Positions 54,629 through 63,747 of a stretch of 64,000 nucleotides of DNA are shown here, piece after piece. Positions within the stretch are counted from its first letter, which is position 1. Each line of letters starts with the position of its first letter. The DNA is taken from NCBI GenBank assembly GCA_013334565.1, contig JAAXXI010000006.1:1-64000 (forward strand), in the 5' to 3' direction. A model generated the notes under the pieces. It was not told where the DNA came from. It saw only the letters and a program-made list of their open reading frames with translations, and did no database searches. The translations under genes were made by a program, and so were the position numbers. The DNA comes from Chlorobiaceae bacterium (GTDB lineage: Bacteria > Bacteroidota > Chlorobiia > Chlorobiales > Chlorobiaceae).

Positions 54629-56008
54629 ATGTTATTAAGACACACGACAAAAGAGATCAAAGAGCGCGAAGGGCTGACGATCAATCCGGCGAAAACCTGC
54701 CAGCCGATCGGAGCCATGTACGCAGCGCTCGGCGTCCACGGATGCCTGCCTCACAGCCACGGTTCCCAGGGCTGCTGCTCATACCACCGCAGCACCCTGA
54801 CCAGGCACTACAAGGAGCCGGTCATGGCCGCCACCAGCTCGTTCACCGAAGGCGCTTCGGTGTTCGGCGGACAGGCCAACCTGCTTGCGGCGATCGAAAC
54901 CATTTTCGCGGTATACGACCCGGAAATCATCGCCGTGCATTCGACCTGCCTGTCGGAAACCATCGGCGACGACTTGCAGCAGATCACCAAAAAAGCAAGC
55001 GACGACGGTAAAATCCCAGAAGGGAAACGGGTCATCTATGCCAGCACACCGAGCTTCGTTGGCTCGCACGTCACCGGTTACGCCAACATGGTGACGGGCA
55101 TCGCCGAACAGTTCGCCGAATCCACTGGCGAGAAAAAGGACCAGGTGAACGTCATCGCCGGATGGATGGAGCCTTCGGACATGCGCGAGATCAAGCGTTA
55201 TGCGAAAGAGCTCGGTTCTAAAATCGTTCTCTTCCCGGACACATCGGACGTGCTCGACGCGCCCCAGACCGGCAAGCACGAATTCTACCCGAAAGGAGGT
55301 ACAACCACTGAAGAGCTGAAAAGCACCGGTGACAGCAAAATGTCGCTCGCTCTCGGCTGCGTCAGCGCTGAACCTGCGGCTATCGCACTGGACAAGAAGT
55401 TCAAGGTACCTTTCGAAACGCTTGAAATCCCGATCGGCCTCAGGGCGACCGACCGGTTCATCGTCTCGCTCAGCAAAGCTGCCGTCGTGAAGGTGCCTGC
55501 TGAAATCACCAGCGAGCGTGGCCGCCTCGTGGACGTCATCGCCGACATGGAGCAGTACTTCCATGGCAAAAAGGTGGCGCTGTTCGGCGACCCCGACCAG
55601 CTGATCCCGCTTGTCGAGTTCCTGCTCGACCTGAACATGAAACCGGTGCACATCGTCAGCGGCACACCGGGCATGCGGTTCGAAAAACGCATGAAGGAAA
55701 TCCTGGAAAGGGCACCGTACGCGAACTTCAAAAACGGCCTCGGAGCAGATATGTTCCTGCTCCACCAGTGGATCAAGAACGAACCGGTAGACCTGCTCAT
55801 CGGCAACACCTACGGCAAGTACATCGCACGCGACGAGGACATCCCGTTCATCAGGTTCGGGTTCCCGATCCTCGACCGTATCGGGCACAGTTACTTCCCG
55901 AGCGTCGGGTACACCGGTGGGCTCAGGCTGGTCGAAAAGATCCTCGGAGCGCTGCTTGACCGGCAGGACCGCATTGCTGAAGAAGAGAAGTTCGAACTGG
56001 TCATGTAA
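54629..56008 (+). CDS. nifK: Nitrogenase MoFe protein beta chain (short form)
   Basis: Partner of NifD that completes the P-cluster. Ligands are Cys24 (KTCQPIGAMYA), Cys39 (VHGCLPHSHGSQGCC) and a third Cys in HSTCLSETIGDD near 110. With 459 residues it lacks the about 50-residue N-terminal extension that wraps around NifD in Azotobacter. The extended NifD insertion in this group is often seen together with short NifK. It follows nifD by 21 bp with AAGGAGA ahead of the ATG. A tight GC hairpin separates it from nifE. Confidence 0.97.
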   Translation: MLLRHTTKEIKEREGLTINPAKTCQPIGAMYAALGVHGCLPHSHGSQGCCSYHRSTLTRHYKEPVMAATSSFTEGASVFGGQANLLAAIETIFAVYDPEIIAVHSTCLSETIGDDLQQITKKASDDGKIPEGKRVIYASTPSFVGSHVTGYANMVTGIAEQFAESTGEKKDQVNVIAGWMEPSDMREIKRYAKELGSKIVLFPDTSDVLDAPQTGKHEFYPKGGTTTEELKSTGDSKMSLALGCVSAEPAAIALDKKFKVPFETLEIPIGLRATDRFIVSLSKAAVVKVPAEITSERGRLVDVIADMEQYFHGKKVALFGDPDQLIPLVEFLLDLNMKPVHIVSGTPGMRFEKRMKEILERAPYANFKNGLGADMFLLHQWIKNEPVDLLIGNTYGKYIARDEDIPFIRFGFPILDRIGHSYFPSVGYTGGLRLVEKILGALLDRQDRIAEEEKFELVM

Positions 56009-56048
56009 AGGCAACGCCAATCAGTAAGTACAAGGGACATAAACAAAC

Positions 56049-56067
56049 CTCCCGGCATGGCCGGGAG
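56049..56067 (+). other. Intercistronic hairpin between nifK and nifE
   Basis: CTCCCGGC-ATG-GCCGGGAG, an 8-bp perfect stem with a 3-base loop and no T-run after it. It probably protects or punctuates the nifHDK transcript, giving more structural than scaffold protein, rather than acting as a full terminator. Confidence 0.65.
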
Positions 56068-56113
56068 AAGTCCCTGCAATACGCAATTATTTATTCAGTA
56101 AGGGGTCAGCGCC

Positions 56114-57478
56114 ATGAAAGAAGAGATCAGGATACTTGAAGGCAGGGAAAAACAGGTCTACGAAAAGAAAAGCGGCAACACAGAGATCGATATCGCATGC
56201 GATACCACGAGCCTTTCAGGTTCCGTGAGCCAGCGGGCCTGCGTCTTCTGCGGTTCAAGGGTGGTGCTTTACCCGGTGGCGGACGCCATTCACATCGTGC
56301 ACGGACCGATCGGATGCGCCGCCTATACCTGGGACATCCGGGGTGCGGTTTCTTCCGGCCCTGAACTGCACAGGCTGAGCTTTTCGAGCGACCTCGGGGA
56401 AATGGACGTCATCTACGGCGGCGAAAAGAAATTATACCGTTCGCTCATCGAACTGATCGACCAGTACAAACCCAATGCGGCTTTTGTTTATTCAACCTGC
56501 ATCATCGGCCTTATCGGCGACGATATCGACGCGGTCTGCAGGAAAGTTGAAAAAGAGAAAGGTATCCCGGTCATGCCGGTTCATTCCGAAGGTTTCAAGG
56601 GCACCAAGAAAGACGGTTACAAAGCCGCATGCACAGCCCTCATGAAGCTGATCGGCACCGGATCGACAGAAGGGATCAGCAAATACAGCATCAACATCCT
56701 CGGCGAATTCAACCTTGCAGGGGAAGCCTGGATCATCCGGGAATATTATGAAAAGATGGGAATCCAGGTCGTGGCCACCATGACCGGTGACGGCAGGATC
56801 GACGCGATCAGGCGTTCGCACGGCGCATCGCTCAACGTGGTCCAGTGCTCCGGTTCGATGACCACCCTGGCAAAGGAGATGGAAGAAAAATACGGCATCC
56901 CGTTTATCAGGGTATCCTATTTCGGTTTCGAAGATATGTCGAAATCGCTCTACGACGTCGCGCAGTACTTCGGCGAAAAGGAAGAGATTATGGAAAAAGC
57001 GAAGGTGATCGTCCGGGAGGAGATCCAGCGCTACTATCCGGAAATGCAGAAGTTCAAAAAAGCACTCACGGGAAAAAAGGCCGCGATCTATGTCGGCGGG
57101 GCATTCAAGACATTTTCGCTCATCAAGGCGCTGCGCACCATCGGCATGTCGGTTGTGCTCGCCGGATCGCAGACAGGCAACAAGGACGACTATAACCGGC
57201 TGAAAGAGATGTGTGACGAAGGGACCGTGATCGTTGACGACTCGAACCCGGTCGAGCTCTCAAAGTTCATTCTTGAAAAAGAAGCCGACCTGCTCATCGG
57301 CGGCGTCAAGGAACGCCCGATCGCCTTCAAGCTCGGTGTCGGGTTCTGCGACCACAACCATGAGCGGAAAATTCCGCTGGCAGGTTTTATCGGCATGTAC
57401 AATTTCGCAAAAGAGGTTTATGAATCGGTGATGAGCCCCGTATGGCAGTTCGCTCCGAGAAAAGGAGGTTTACAATGA
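56114..57478 (+). CDS. nifE: FeMo-cofactor assembly scaffold NifE
   Basis: With NifN it forms the scaffold where the NifB product is converted to FeMo-cofactor. The 454-residue NifD-like protein keeps the cluster-binding cysteines in QRACVFCGSRVVLYP, HGPIGCAAYTWDIRG and YSTCIIGLIGDDID. A NifE-type C-terminus follows (GGVKERPIAFKLGVGFCDHNHER). It lacks the NifD cofactor-ligand pattern around HSYDYGG. Its stop overlaps the nifN start (ATGA), which fits the fixed 1:1 subunit ratio. Confidence 0.95.
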   Translation: MKEEIRILEGREKQVYEKKSGNTEIDIACDTTSLSGSVSQRACVFCGSRVVLYPVADAIHIVHGPIGCAAYTWDIRGAVSSGPELHRLSFSSDLGEMDVIYGGEKKLYRSLIELIDQYKPNAAFVYSTCIIGLIGDDIDAVCRKVEKEKGIPVMPVHSEGFKGTKKDGYKAACTALMKLIGTGSTEGISKYSINILGEFNLAGEAWIIREYYEKMGIQVVATMTGDGRIDAIRRSHGASLNVVQCSGSMTTLAKEMEEKYGIPFIRVSYFGFEDMSKSLYDVAQYFGEKEEIMEKAKVIVREEIQRYYPEMQKFKKALTGKKAAIYVGGAFKTFSLIKALRTIGMSVVLAGSQTGNKDDYNRLKEMCDEGTVIVDDSNPVELSKFILEKEADLLIGGVKERPIAFKLGVGFCDHNHERKIPLAGFIGMYNFAKEVYESVMSPVWQFAPRKGGLQ

Positions 57479-58836
57479 TTACGGAAACGACAGCAAAGAC
57501 AGCGACACAGAACGCATGCAGGCTCTGCAACCCGCTTGGCGCATGCCTGGCATTCAAAGGTATTGAAAAGTGCGTGCCCTTCCTGCACGGCTCCCAGGGG
57601 TGCGCGACCTACATCCGACGCTACCTGATCAGCCACTACAAGGAGCCTATCGACATTGCGTCTTCGAACTTCAACGAGGAAACCGCAGTCTTCGGCGGCA
57701 GCCACAACCTGAAGCTCGGCCTGAAAAACGTGACGCAGCAGTACAAGCCGGATGTGATCGGTATCGCGACGACCTGTCTTTCGGAAACGATCGGTGACGA
57801 CGTGCAGATGATCCTCAGGGAGTACGAAGCGGCATTCGGCAGTGACGGACCGATGCCGGAGATGATTTTCGCTTCCACGCCGAGCTACCAGGGAAGCCAT
57901 ATCGACGGGTTCCATGCAGCAGTGCGTTCGGCGGTGAAAACGCTGGCCGAGGGAGGAGCGGAAAAACACCTGGTGAATATCTTCCCGGGCATGATCTCTC
58001 CGGCGGATATCCGATACCTGAAGGAAATCTTCACTGACTTCGGACTCCCTTTCGTGCTGCTGCCGGACTATTCGCAGACCCTCGACGGCGGACCCTGGGC
58101 GGAATATCACCGCATCCCGAAAGGAGGAACTCCGAGAAACGCGATCGCCTCCACGGGCAGTGCAGCGGCAAGCATCGAGTTCGGCTCGACCCTCGAAGCC
58201 TCGAAATCCGCGGCAGGATACCTCGAAGAGCGTTTCGGCGTCCCTCGCCTCGATATGGCCATGCCCATCGGCATCAGGGAAACCGACCGTTTCTTTGAGA
58301 TAATGGAAAAACTGACCGAGAAACCGGCCCCGGAAAAGTACCTGGATGAACGCAGGCGACTTGTCGACGCCTACGCAGACGGGCACAAATATGTCTTCGG
58401 GAAAAAAGCCATCGTTTACGGAGAGGAAGACCTGGTGATCTCCATCGCTTCATTCCTCGATGAAATCGGCATCGTACCCGTACTGTGCGCTTCAGGCGGG
58501 AAAAGCGGCCTCATGAGGAACAAGCTCGGGGAACTGATTCCCGATATGGAAGAAAAAGGCATCAAGGTCCGGCACGGCGTCGATTTCGTGGACATCGAAA
58601 ACGAAACTGCCGTGCTCCAGCCCGACCTGCTTATCGGAAACAGCAAAGGGTTCACCATGTCGAAAAAAAGCCGCCTTCCGCTGCTGCGCATCGGGTTCCC
58701 GATCCACGACAGGTTCGGAGGACAGCGACTGCACCACCTCGGATACCGCGGCACCCAGGAACTGTTCGACCGTATCGTCAACACCATCATCGAACAGCGC
58801 CAGAACGCATCGCCAATCGGCTACACCTATATGTAA
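57475..58836 (+). CDS. nifN: FeMo-cofactor assembly scaffold NifN
   Basis: NifK-like subunit of the NifEN scaffold, 453 residues from the ATG at 57475 (AAAGGAGG upstream, 4-bp overlap with nifE). The N-terminal cluster region NACRLCNPLGACLAFKGIEKC and FLHGSQGCATYIRRYLISHYKEP are characteristic. It then has TTCLSETIGDD, and LGYRGTQELFDRIVNT at the end. An earlier in-frame ATG at 57442 lies inside nifE and is not needed. It lies 12 bp ahead of nifB in the same operon. Confidence 0.95.
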   Translation: MITETTAKTATQNACRLCNPLGACLAFKGIEKCVPFLHGSQGCATYIRRYLISHYKEPIDIASSNFNEETAVFGGSHNLKLGLKNVTQQYKPDVIGIATTCLSETIGDDVQMILREYEAAFGSDGPMPEMIFASTPSYQGSHIDGFHAAVRSAVKTLAEGGAEKHLVNIFPGMISPADIRYLKEIFTDFGLPFVLLPDYSQTLDGGPWAEYHRIPKGGTPRNAIASTGSAAASIEFGSTLEASKSAAGYLEERFGVPRLDMAMPIGIRETDRFFEIMEKLTEKPAPEKYLDERRRLVDAYADGHKYVFGKKAIVYGEEDLVISIASFLDEIGIVPVLCASGGKSGLMRNKLGELIPDMEEKGIKVRHGVDFVDIENETAVLQPDLLIGNSKGFTMSKKSRLPLLRIGFPIHDRFGGQRLHHLGYRGTQELFDRIVNTIIEQRQNASPIGYTYM

Positions 58837-58848
58837 CGGAGAACAACC

Positions 58849-60123
58849 ATGAGTATCGACATTAAAAACCATCCTTGTTTCAACGATTCTTCGAGGCACA
58901 AGTTCGGGCGCATCCACCTGCCGGTCGCACCGAAATGCAACATCCAGTGCAACTACTGCAGCCGCAAATTCGACTGCATGAACGAAAACCGGCCGGGTGT
59001 CACCAGCAAGGTGCTCTCGCCGAAACAGGCGCTCTACTACCTCGACCAGGCATTGACCCTGTCCCCCAACATCGCGGTTGTCGGCATCGCCGGGCCAGGC
59101 GATCCGTTCGCCAATCCTGAAGAAACCATGGAAACGCTCCGGCTCGTCAGGGAAAAATACCCGGAGATGCTGCTCTGCGTTGCCACCAACGGTCTCGATG
59201 TGCTTCCGTACATCGAAGAACTGGCCGAGCTCCAGGTGAGCCATGTCACGCTCACCATCAACGCGGTCGATCCCAAAATCGGAGCGGAAATCTATGCGTG
59301 GGTCCGATATAAAAAACGTATGTACCGCGATCTCGAAGCCGCCCAGCTTCTGCTCGAAAACCAGCTCGCTGCCCTGCAGAAGCTCAAACGGTTCGGAATT
59401 ACCGCCAAGGTGAATTCGATCATCATTCCCGGCATCAACGATACGCATATCATCGATGTCGCCAGGCAGGTCGCTTCGATGGATGCGGACATTCTCAACT
59501 GCCTGCCTTACTACAACACGACCGAGACCGTGTTCGAGAACATAGCCGAGCCCGATCCGAAGATGGTGAAGGAACTCCAGGAAGAGGCAGGAAAACTGCT
59601 TCCGCAGATGAAACACTGTGCGCGCTGCCGGGCCGATGCGGTCGGCATCATCGGCGAACTCAACTCGCCCGAGATGACGGCGAAAATGAACGAAGCTGCA
59701 CTTCTGCCGAAAAACCCCGGAGAACACCGGCCGTTCATCGCCGTAGCCAGCCTCGAAGGAGTGCTGGTCAACCAGCATCTCGGTGAAGCAGACAGGTTCC
59801 TGGTTTATGCGCTCGACAAGGAAAGACGGAGCTGCGCTCTCGTCGATTCCCGCGAGGCACCCCCTCCGGGGGGAGGAAGGGACCGGTGGGAAGCTCTTGC
59901 TTCGACGCTGTCGGACTGCCGCGCTCTGCTCGTCAACAGCGCGGGAGATTCTCCGAAATCCGTCCTCACCGCACGCGGCATCGAAGTCATGGCGCTCGAG
60001 GGGGTAATCGAAGAAGCGGTCTACGGTGTCTTTACCGGACAGAACATGAAGCATCTTCTGAAGAGCAGCCAGATTCATGCCTGCAAATCAGGCTGCTCCG
60101 GAACCGGCAACGGATGCGGATGA
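58849..60123 (+). CDS. nifB: FeMo-cofactor core synthase NifB (radical SAM) with C-terminal NifX-like domain
   Basis: Fuses two [4Fe-4S] clusters with carbide and sulfide to make NifB-co. The radical SAM motif is CNIQCNYC (Cys30, 34, 37), preceded by HPCFNDSSRHKFGRIHLPVAP. GIAGPGDPFANPEETM and the late CARCRADAVG motif are also NifB-typical. Residues about 290-410 form a NifX/NafY-like domain (FIAVASLEGVLVNQHLGEADRFLVY) that carries the product. The tail is Cys/Gly-rich (CKSGCSGTGNGCG). It is the last of the uninterrupted nif genes. A repeat hairpin follows. Confidence 0.96.
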   Translation: MSIDIKNHPCFNDSSRHKFGRIHLPVAPKCNIQCNYCSRKFDCMNENRPGVTSKVLSPKQALYYLDQALTLSPNIAVVGIAGPGDPFANPEETMETLRLVREKYPEMLLCVATNGLDVLPYIEELAELQVSHVTLTINAVDPKIGAEIYAWVRYKKRMYRDLEAAQLLLENQLAALQKLKRFGITAKVNSIIIPGINDTHIIDVARQVASMDADILNCLPYYNTTETVFENIAEPDPKMVKELQEEAGKLLPQMKHCARCRADAVGIIGELNSPEMTAKMNEAALLPKNPGEHRPFIAVASLEGVLVNQHLGEADRFLVYALDKERRSCALVDSREAPPPGGGRDRWEALASTLSDCRALLVNSAGDSPKSVLTARGIEVMALEGVIEEAVYGVFTGQNMKHLLKSSQIHACKSGCSGTGNGCG

Positions 60124-60132
60124 AGTGCCACA

Positions 60133-60241
60133 GCAATGAGCAATGAGCAACGAGATTTTCTGATCTTGTCCAGAAATTCATCACTCATCACTCATCACTC
60201 ATCGCTCATCACTCATTGCTCATTGCTCATTGCTCATTGCT
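60133..60241. repeat. Heptamer tandem repeat and matching inverted arm between nifB and the ferredoxin gene
   Basis: Nine copies of a 7-bp unit (CATCACT, with variants CATCGCT and CATTGCT) run from 60179 to 60241. Upstream at 60133-60155, AGCAATGAGCAATGAGC is the exact reverse complement of GCTCATTGCTCATTGCT in the array, so a stem of at least 17 bp can form. It has no coding potential. It could be a transcript stabiliser or terminator, or an expanding satellite. Confidence 0.85.
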
Positions 60242-60271
60242 TTCAACTTAATTAACACCATCTAAACCATC

Positions 60272-60580
60272 ATGGACAAACCGAAACACCACATTTTCGT
60301 CTGCGCGAGTTTCAGGGCGCAGGGAACCCCCCAGGGCATCTGCCACAAAAAGGAAGCCCTCGGACTCATACCCTATATCGAAAGCGAACTGTCCGACCGC
60401 GGCATGAGCGATGTCGCCGTATCCGCGACCGGATGCCTGAACCTCTGCGAAAAAGGCCCGGTCCTGGTCGTCTATCCTGAAAACTTCTGGTATGGCGAAA
60501 TCGACAGTACCGACAAGATCGACGAAATTCTCGATGCGCTCGAAGAAGGTGAAGCATGTGAAGACCACCTGATCAACTGA
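60272..60580 (+). CDS. Thioredoxin-like [2Fe-2S] ferredoxin, nif-associated
   Basis: A 102-residue Shethna-type ferredoxin. Four cysteines in the family pattern bind the cluster: Cys in FVCASFRAQGTPQGICHKKEA (two, 12 residues between) and Cys in ATGCLNLCEKGPVLVVYP (two, 3 between). The YPENFWYGEI segment is also typical. Homologues in nif clusters are thought to supply electrons or to protect nitrogenase under oxygen, depending on the organism. It ends the nif transcript, with a strong terminator 8 bp after the stop. The repeat hairpin upstream may reduce its read-through from nifB. Confidence 0.9.
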   Translation: MDKPKHHIFVCASFRAQGTPQGICHKKEALGLIPYIESELSDRGMSDVAVSATGCLNLCEKGPVLVVYPENFWYGEIDSTDKIDEILDALEEGEACEDHLIN

Positions 60581-60587
60581 CAGTCAG

Positions 60588-60628
60588 AAGGGGCATTAGC
60601 TTTAGCTCATAAAGAAAATGCCCCTTTT
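60588..60628 (+). terminator. Rho-independent terminator of the nif operon
   Basis: AAGGGGCATT pairs with AATGCCCCTT, and TTTT follows. It lies directly after the ferredoxin stop codon and just ahead of the next regulatory element. Confidence 0.9.
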
Positions 60629-60638
60629 CCGGATTTTT

Positions 60639-60662
60639 CGTTATATACCAAACAACATATCG
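60639..60662 (+). promoter_or_regulatory. Candidate ModE operator upstream of TonB-dependent receptor 3
   Basis: CGTTATAT-N8-ACATATCG. The left arm is perfect against the shared motif and the right arm matches ATATAACG at 6 of 8 positions. It lies about 160 bp ahead of the receptor ATG, directly after the nif terminator. Confidence 0.6.
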
Positions 60663-60823
60663 AATTAATGGAAGGTTAAAAAAAACATGAAAATACCGGG
60701 AACACAAACTATCATCGAAAGTAACGGAACGTCAGGTTCTAACAGACGCGGATATCGCTCATGCGGAATTTTTTTATCCACCGCTATGGAATAAATAACA
60801 TAACGCAATCCACACACACAATC

Positions 60824-62845
60824 ATGAAAAAAGCAGTTCTCCTTGTTCTCCTCCTTGCATGTCCCGAGATACGGGCAATGGCGGCAGTTTCGTCCGAATC
60901 GCCCGATACCGGCAAAAACGTGTTTACCGCCGGTGAAATTCTCGTCAACGGCAAAAAACACCATGCGAATGAAAAAGTCACTTCGGCCGACATTGAAAAG
61001 CTCGATAAAAAAACCATAACCCAGGCGGCGAACCTGCTGCCCGGCGTCAACATCACCAACGTCGGCGGCAGGAACGAAGGAATGATCTATGTCAGGGGCT
61101 TCGACATGAGGCAGGTCCCGCTCTACCTTGACGGCATCCCGCAATACCTGCCATATGACGGATATATGGACCCGAACCGATTTGTCACCTTCAACCTGTC
61201 CGAAATTACCGTTGCAAAAGGATATTCTTCGGTTCTCTATGGACCCAATACCCTTGGTGGGGCCATCAACCTCGTGACAGGCAAACCTGAAAAGACGATC
61301 GAAGGCTCGCTTGCCGGTGGCATGGTAACGGGCAGGGAAGGAATCGCATCGCAATTCGGCACCCTCAAATTCGGTTCTAACCTGGGCAAATGGTATATCC
61401 AGGGAACGCTGTCAGCGATTGACACCGATTTCTGGCCTCTTTCAAAATCCTTCGATGCTGTGACGAAAACAATCAACAATGTTTCCACGGTAATCGAAGA
61501 CGGTGGTAAACGGGACAACGCCCGGTCGAAAGACATCAGCGGTGGCATCAAAGTCGGCTACACCCCGAACGCGACAGACGAATACACGTTCGCTTTCAAC
61601 GGTATCACTTCGGATAAAGATGTCCCTGTCTATACAGGATCCAATGCTGCCACCCCGACCAGGTACTGGAAATACAGTGACTGGGACAAGGCAAGCTTCT
61701 ATTATATCGGTAAAACGGTACTCTCCGGCAAAACATACCTGAAAACAAGGGCATACTACGATCTGTACTACAATGTTCTCGATACGTATACCGATAAAAC
61801 GTACTCGAAGATCTCTTCAAGCAGTGTTTATGACGATACAATTTTCGGTGGTTCTGTTGAATTGGGAACTGAAATTCTGAGAGACAACCTGCTTAAAATT
61901 GCCGTTCTCGAAAAGCGGGATATCCACAAGGAATACGACAAAGGCAGCTTTTACAGCAAGGGGGATGAAGAAAACACGCTTTCTCTCGCGGCTGAAAACA
62001 CCTGGACGGCATCGCCATTTCTCACCGTCATTGCTGGTATAAGGCAGGACTTTCAGCATATCGTAAAAGCCGAGGATTATACCTATTCAGGTAAAACAGT
62101 CAGCGGTACCACCTCCTTCCCGCTCAAAAACAACCAGGCGACCAACTACCAGCTTGCACTGGTGGGACATATCAGTGAAAATCAGGAACTGACAGGCTAT
62201 GTGGCTCGAACGACCAGGTTTCCGACCCAGAAAGACCGCTATTCCTATAAAAATGGCAAAGCGATACCAAACCCGGAACTGATTCCTGAAAAGAGCTGGA
62301 ATTACGGACTGGATTATTCGATAAAACCATCCAATGATCTGAAAATCGTGGCCTCACTTTTCCAGAGCAGCATCACCGATGTTATCCAGCAGGTTGATAA
62401 TGTTTCCGGATCCAAATACCAGCTCCAGAACACCGGAAAAGCAACCTTCACCGGCTGTGAGATCTCGGCCGACTGGCAACCGGTATCCTGGCTGAAAGGT
62501 TTTGCCGGCTACAGCTATATCGAGAGGGAGAACAAGAGCAACCCGAACCTCTGTTTCACCGACGTGCCGAAACACAAGGTCAACGCCTACCTGCAGTTTT
62601 TCACAGGAAAAAACACCTGGATCATTGCAGAAACCGAGTTCGATTCAAAGCGTTACAGCACGAGCGACGGGAAATATACCGCAGGAGGTTACACGATCTA
62701 CAACCTGAGGGCCAACGCTGCACTGTCGAAATCGGTATCGGCCCAGGTAGCGGTGGAAAACCTCTTCGACCGCAATTACGCTGTGGCGGAAGGTTATCCC
62801 GAACCCGGAAGGCAGATCGTCTTCGCCCTCAACAGCTCTTTCTGA
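60824..62845 (+). CDS. TonB-dependent outer-membrane receptor 3
   Basis: A 673-residue receptor from the ATG at 60824. An in-frame ATG at 60761 would put 21 residues before the signal peptide KKAVLLVLLLACPEIRAMA. The plug contains ITQAANLLPGVNITNVGGRNEG, MIYVRGFDMRQVPLYLDGIP and VAKGYSSVLYGPNTLGGAINLVTGKP. The barrel ends in a terminal Phe (FALNSSF). Ahead of it is a candidate ModE operator. Behind it come a molybdopterin-oxidoreductase-fold protein and modA, so it probably imports a molybdenum or tungsten species. The ligand is inferred from context only. Confidence 0.88.
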   Translation: MKKAVLLVLLLACPEIRAMAAVSSESPDTGKNVFTAGEILVNGKKHHANEKVTSADIEKLDKKTITQAANLLPGVNITNVGGRNEGMIYVRGFDMRQVPLYLDGIPQYLPYDGYMDPNRFVTFNLSEITVAKGYSSVLYGPNTLGGAINLVTGKPEKTIEGSLAGGMVTGREGIASQFGTLKFGSNLGKWYIQGTLSAIDTDFWPLSKSFDAVTKTINNVSTVIEDGGKRDNARSKDISGGIKVGYTPNATDEYTFAFNGITSDKDVPVYTGSNAATPTRYWKYSDWDKASFYYIGKTVLSGKTYLKTRAYYDLYYNVLDTYTDKTYSKISSSSVYDDTIFGGSVELGTEILRDNLLKIAVLEKRDIHKEYDKGSFYSKGDEENTLSLAAENTWTASPFLTVIAGIRQDFQHIVKAEDYTYSGKTVSGTTSFPLKNNQATNYQLALVGHISENQELTGYVARTTRFPTQKDRYSYKNGKAIPNPELIPEKSWNYGLDYSIKPSNDLKIVASLFQSSITDVIQQVDNVSGSKYQLQNTGKATFTGCEISADWQPVSWLKGFAGYSYIERENKSNPNLCFTDVPKHKVNAYLQFFTGKNTWIIAETEFDSKRYSTSDGKYTAGGYTIYNLRANAALSKSVSAQVAVENLFDRNYAVAEGYPEPGRQIVFALNSSF

Positions 62846-62922
62846 GAAATGCATCCAATTAAACAGCCGGAACGATCGGGGCAACTCCCGCAGAGTTCCG
62901 GCAGCTATAACAACAGTCAAAC

Positions 62923-63513
62923 ATGAAATCCATGAAAGCAAAAATCGTATCAGGCAAATCCCTCTGCATGCTCCTTATAGCCATGCTTTTCACCACAGGG
63001 AGCGTATCGGCAAAAAAAACGGAAAATGTTTCAACAATGGTGACGGTTTCCGGACTTGTCGAAAAACCCTTTACAATCACGACTGAAAGCATCAGGACAA
63101 TGCACCCGGTGGAACGGGAAAACAGCTCGATTGTCTGTGATTCGGGACAGACACGAAAAGTATTGAAATCCTACAAAGGAGTGCTTCTGCGAGACGTCCT
63201 CGACTCCGCAAAGGTCGTCATGCCGAATTCGAAACAGCGTAGAGAATACGCGGTGCTTGTCCGCTCAACGGATGACTACAATGTGCTGTTTACCTACAAC
63301 GAGCTTTTCTATGGCACTGCAGGTGACAACACATGGCTGATTTTCGAAGAAAACGGCAAAGCCATCAGGGATAACGGGCTTTTCGTCCTCTTCTGCTCCA
63401 ACGATAAATTCACCGGACCCCGGCATGTAAAATTCGTGAACGGCTTGGAGGTACTGAAAGTCGATGCCGGCAGAAAAGTCCCGACGAACTGCAGCCAGCC
63501 ATCCATGAAGTAA
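62923..63513 (+). CDS. Exported protein with sulfite-oxidase (molybdopterin-binding) fold
   Basis: A 196-residue protein with a signal peptide (KSLCMLLIAMLFTTGSVSA) and a domain resembling the oxidoreductase molybdopterin-binding fold: VTVSGLVEKPFTITTESIRTM, SSIVCDSGQTRKVLKSYKGVLLRDVLDSA (split at 20) and FTGPRHVKFVNGLEVLKV. The Cys in IVCDSGQ is near where sulfite-oxidase-type proteins hold Mo, but the protein is short, and an enzyme function is uncertain. Its position between a TonB-dependent receptor and modA suggests a role in binding or delivering molybdenum in the periplasm. A strong terminator follows. Confidence 0.7.
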   Translation: MKSMKAKIVSGKSLCMLLIAMLFTTGSVSAKKTENVSTMVTVSGLVEKPFTITTESIRTMHPVERENSSIVCDSGQTRKVLKSYKGVLLRDVLDSAKVVMPNSKQRREYAVLVRSTDDYNVLFTYNELFYGTAGDNTWLIFEENGKAIRDNGLFVLFCSNDKFTGPRHVKFVNGLEVLKVDAGRKVPTNCSQPSMK

Positions 63514-63566
63514 CGAAAACCCATTGTTTTTCTCCGCAGTACCCTGTTCTTTCTCCATTGCACCTG

Positions 63567-63595
63567 CCCGGCGTTTCTCCGCGCCGGGTTTTTTT
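63567..63595 (+). terminator. Rho-independent terminator after the molybdopterin-fold gene
   Basis: CCCGGCG...CGCCGGG with an 8-base loop is followed by TTTTTTT. It separates the receptor transcript from the following modA. Confidence 0.93.
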
Positions 63596-63616
63596 ATCCA
63601 CGTTCTAAACAGCAAT

Positions 63617-63640
63617 CGCTATTTAGAAGATGATATAACG
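63617..63640 (+). promoter_or_regulatory. Candidate ModE operator upstream of the right-end modA
   Basis: CGCTATTT-N8-ATATAACG. The right arm is perfect, the left arm differs from CGTTATAT at two positions, and the spacing equals that of the element at 30969. It lies about 107 bp ahead of the modA ATG. Confidence 0.7.
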
Positions 63641-63747
63641 AAACAATTGTTTATTTTTCCCCGTCAGTCAGCGGCTGTCATTACCAGCCGTCGTGACCTG
63701 ATATGTAAACATCAAAAAATTCGTAATGCTTTATTCCTGACATGATC

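Noticed and set aside
60179-60241. Heptamer array as a CRISPR
   Set aside because: The units are 7 bp, contiguous and without spacers; no cas genes are in the window.
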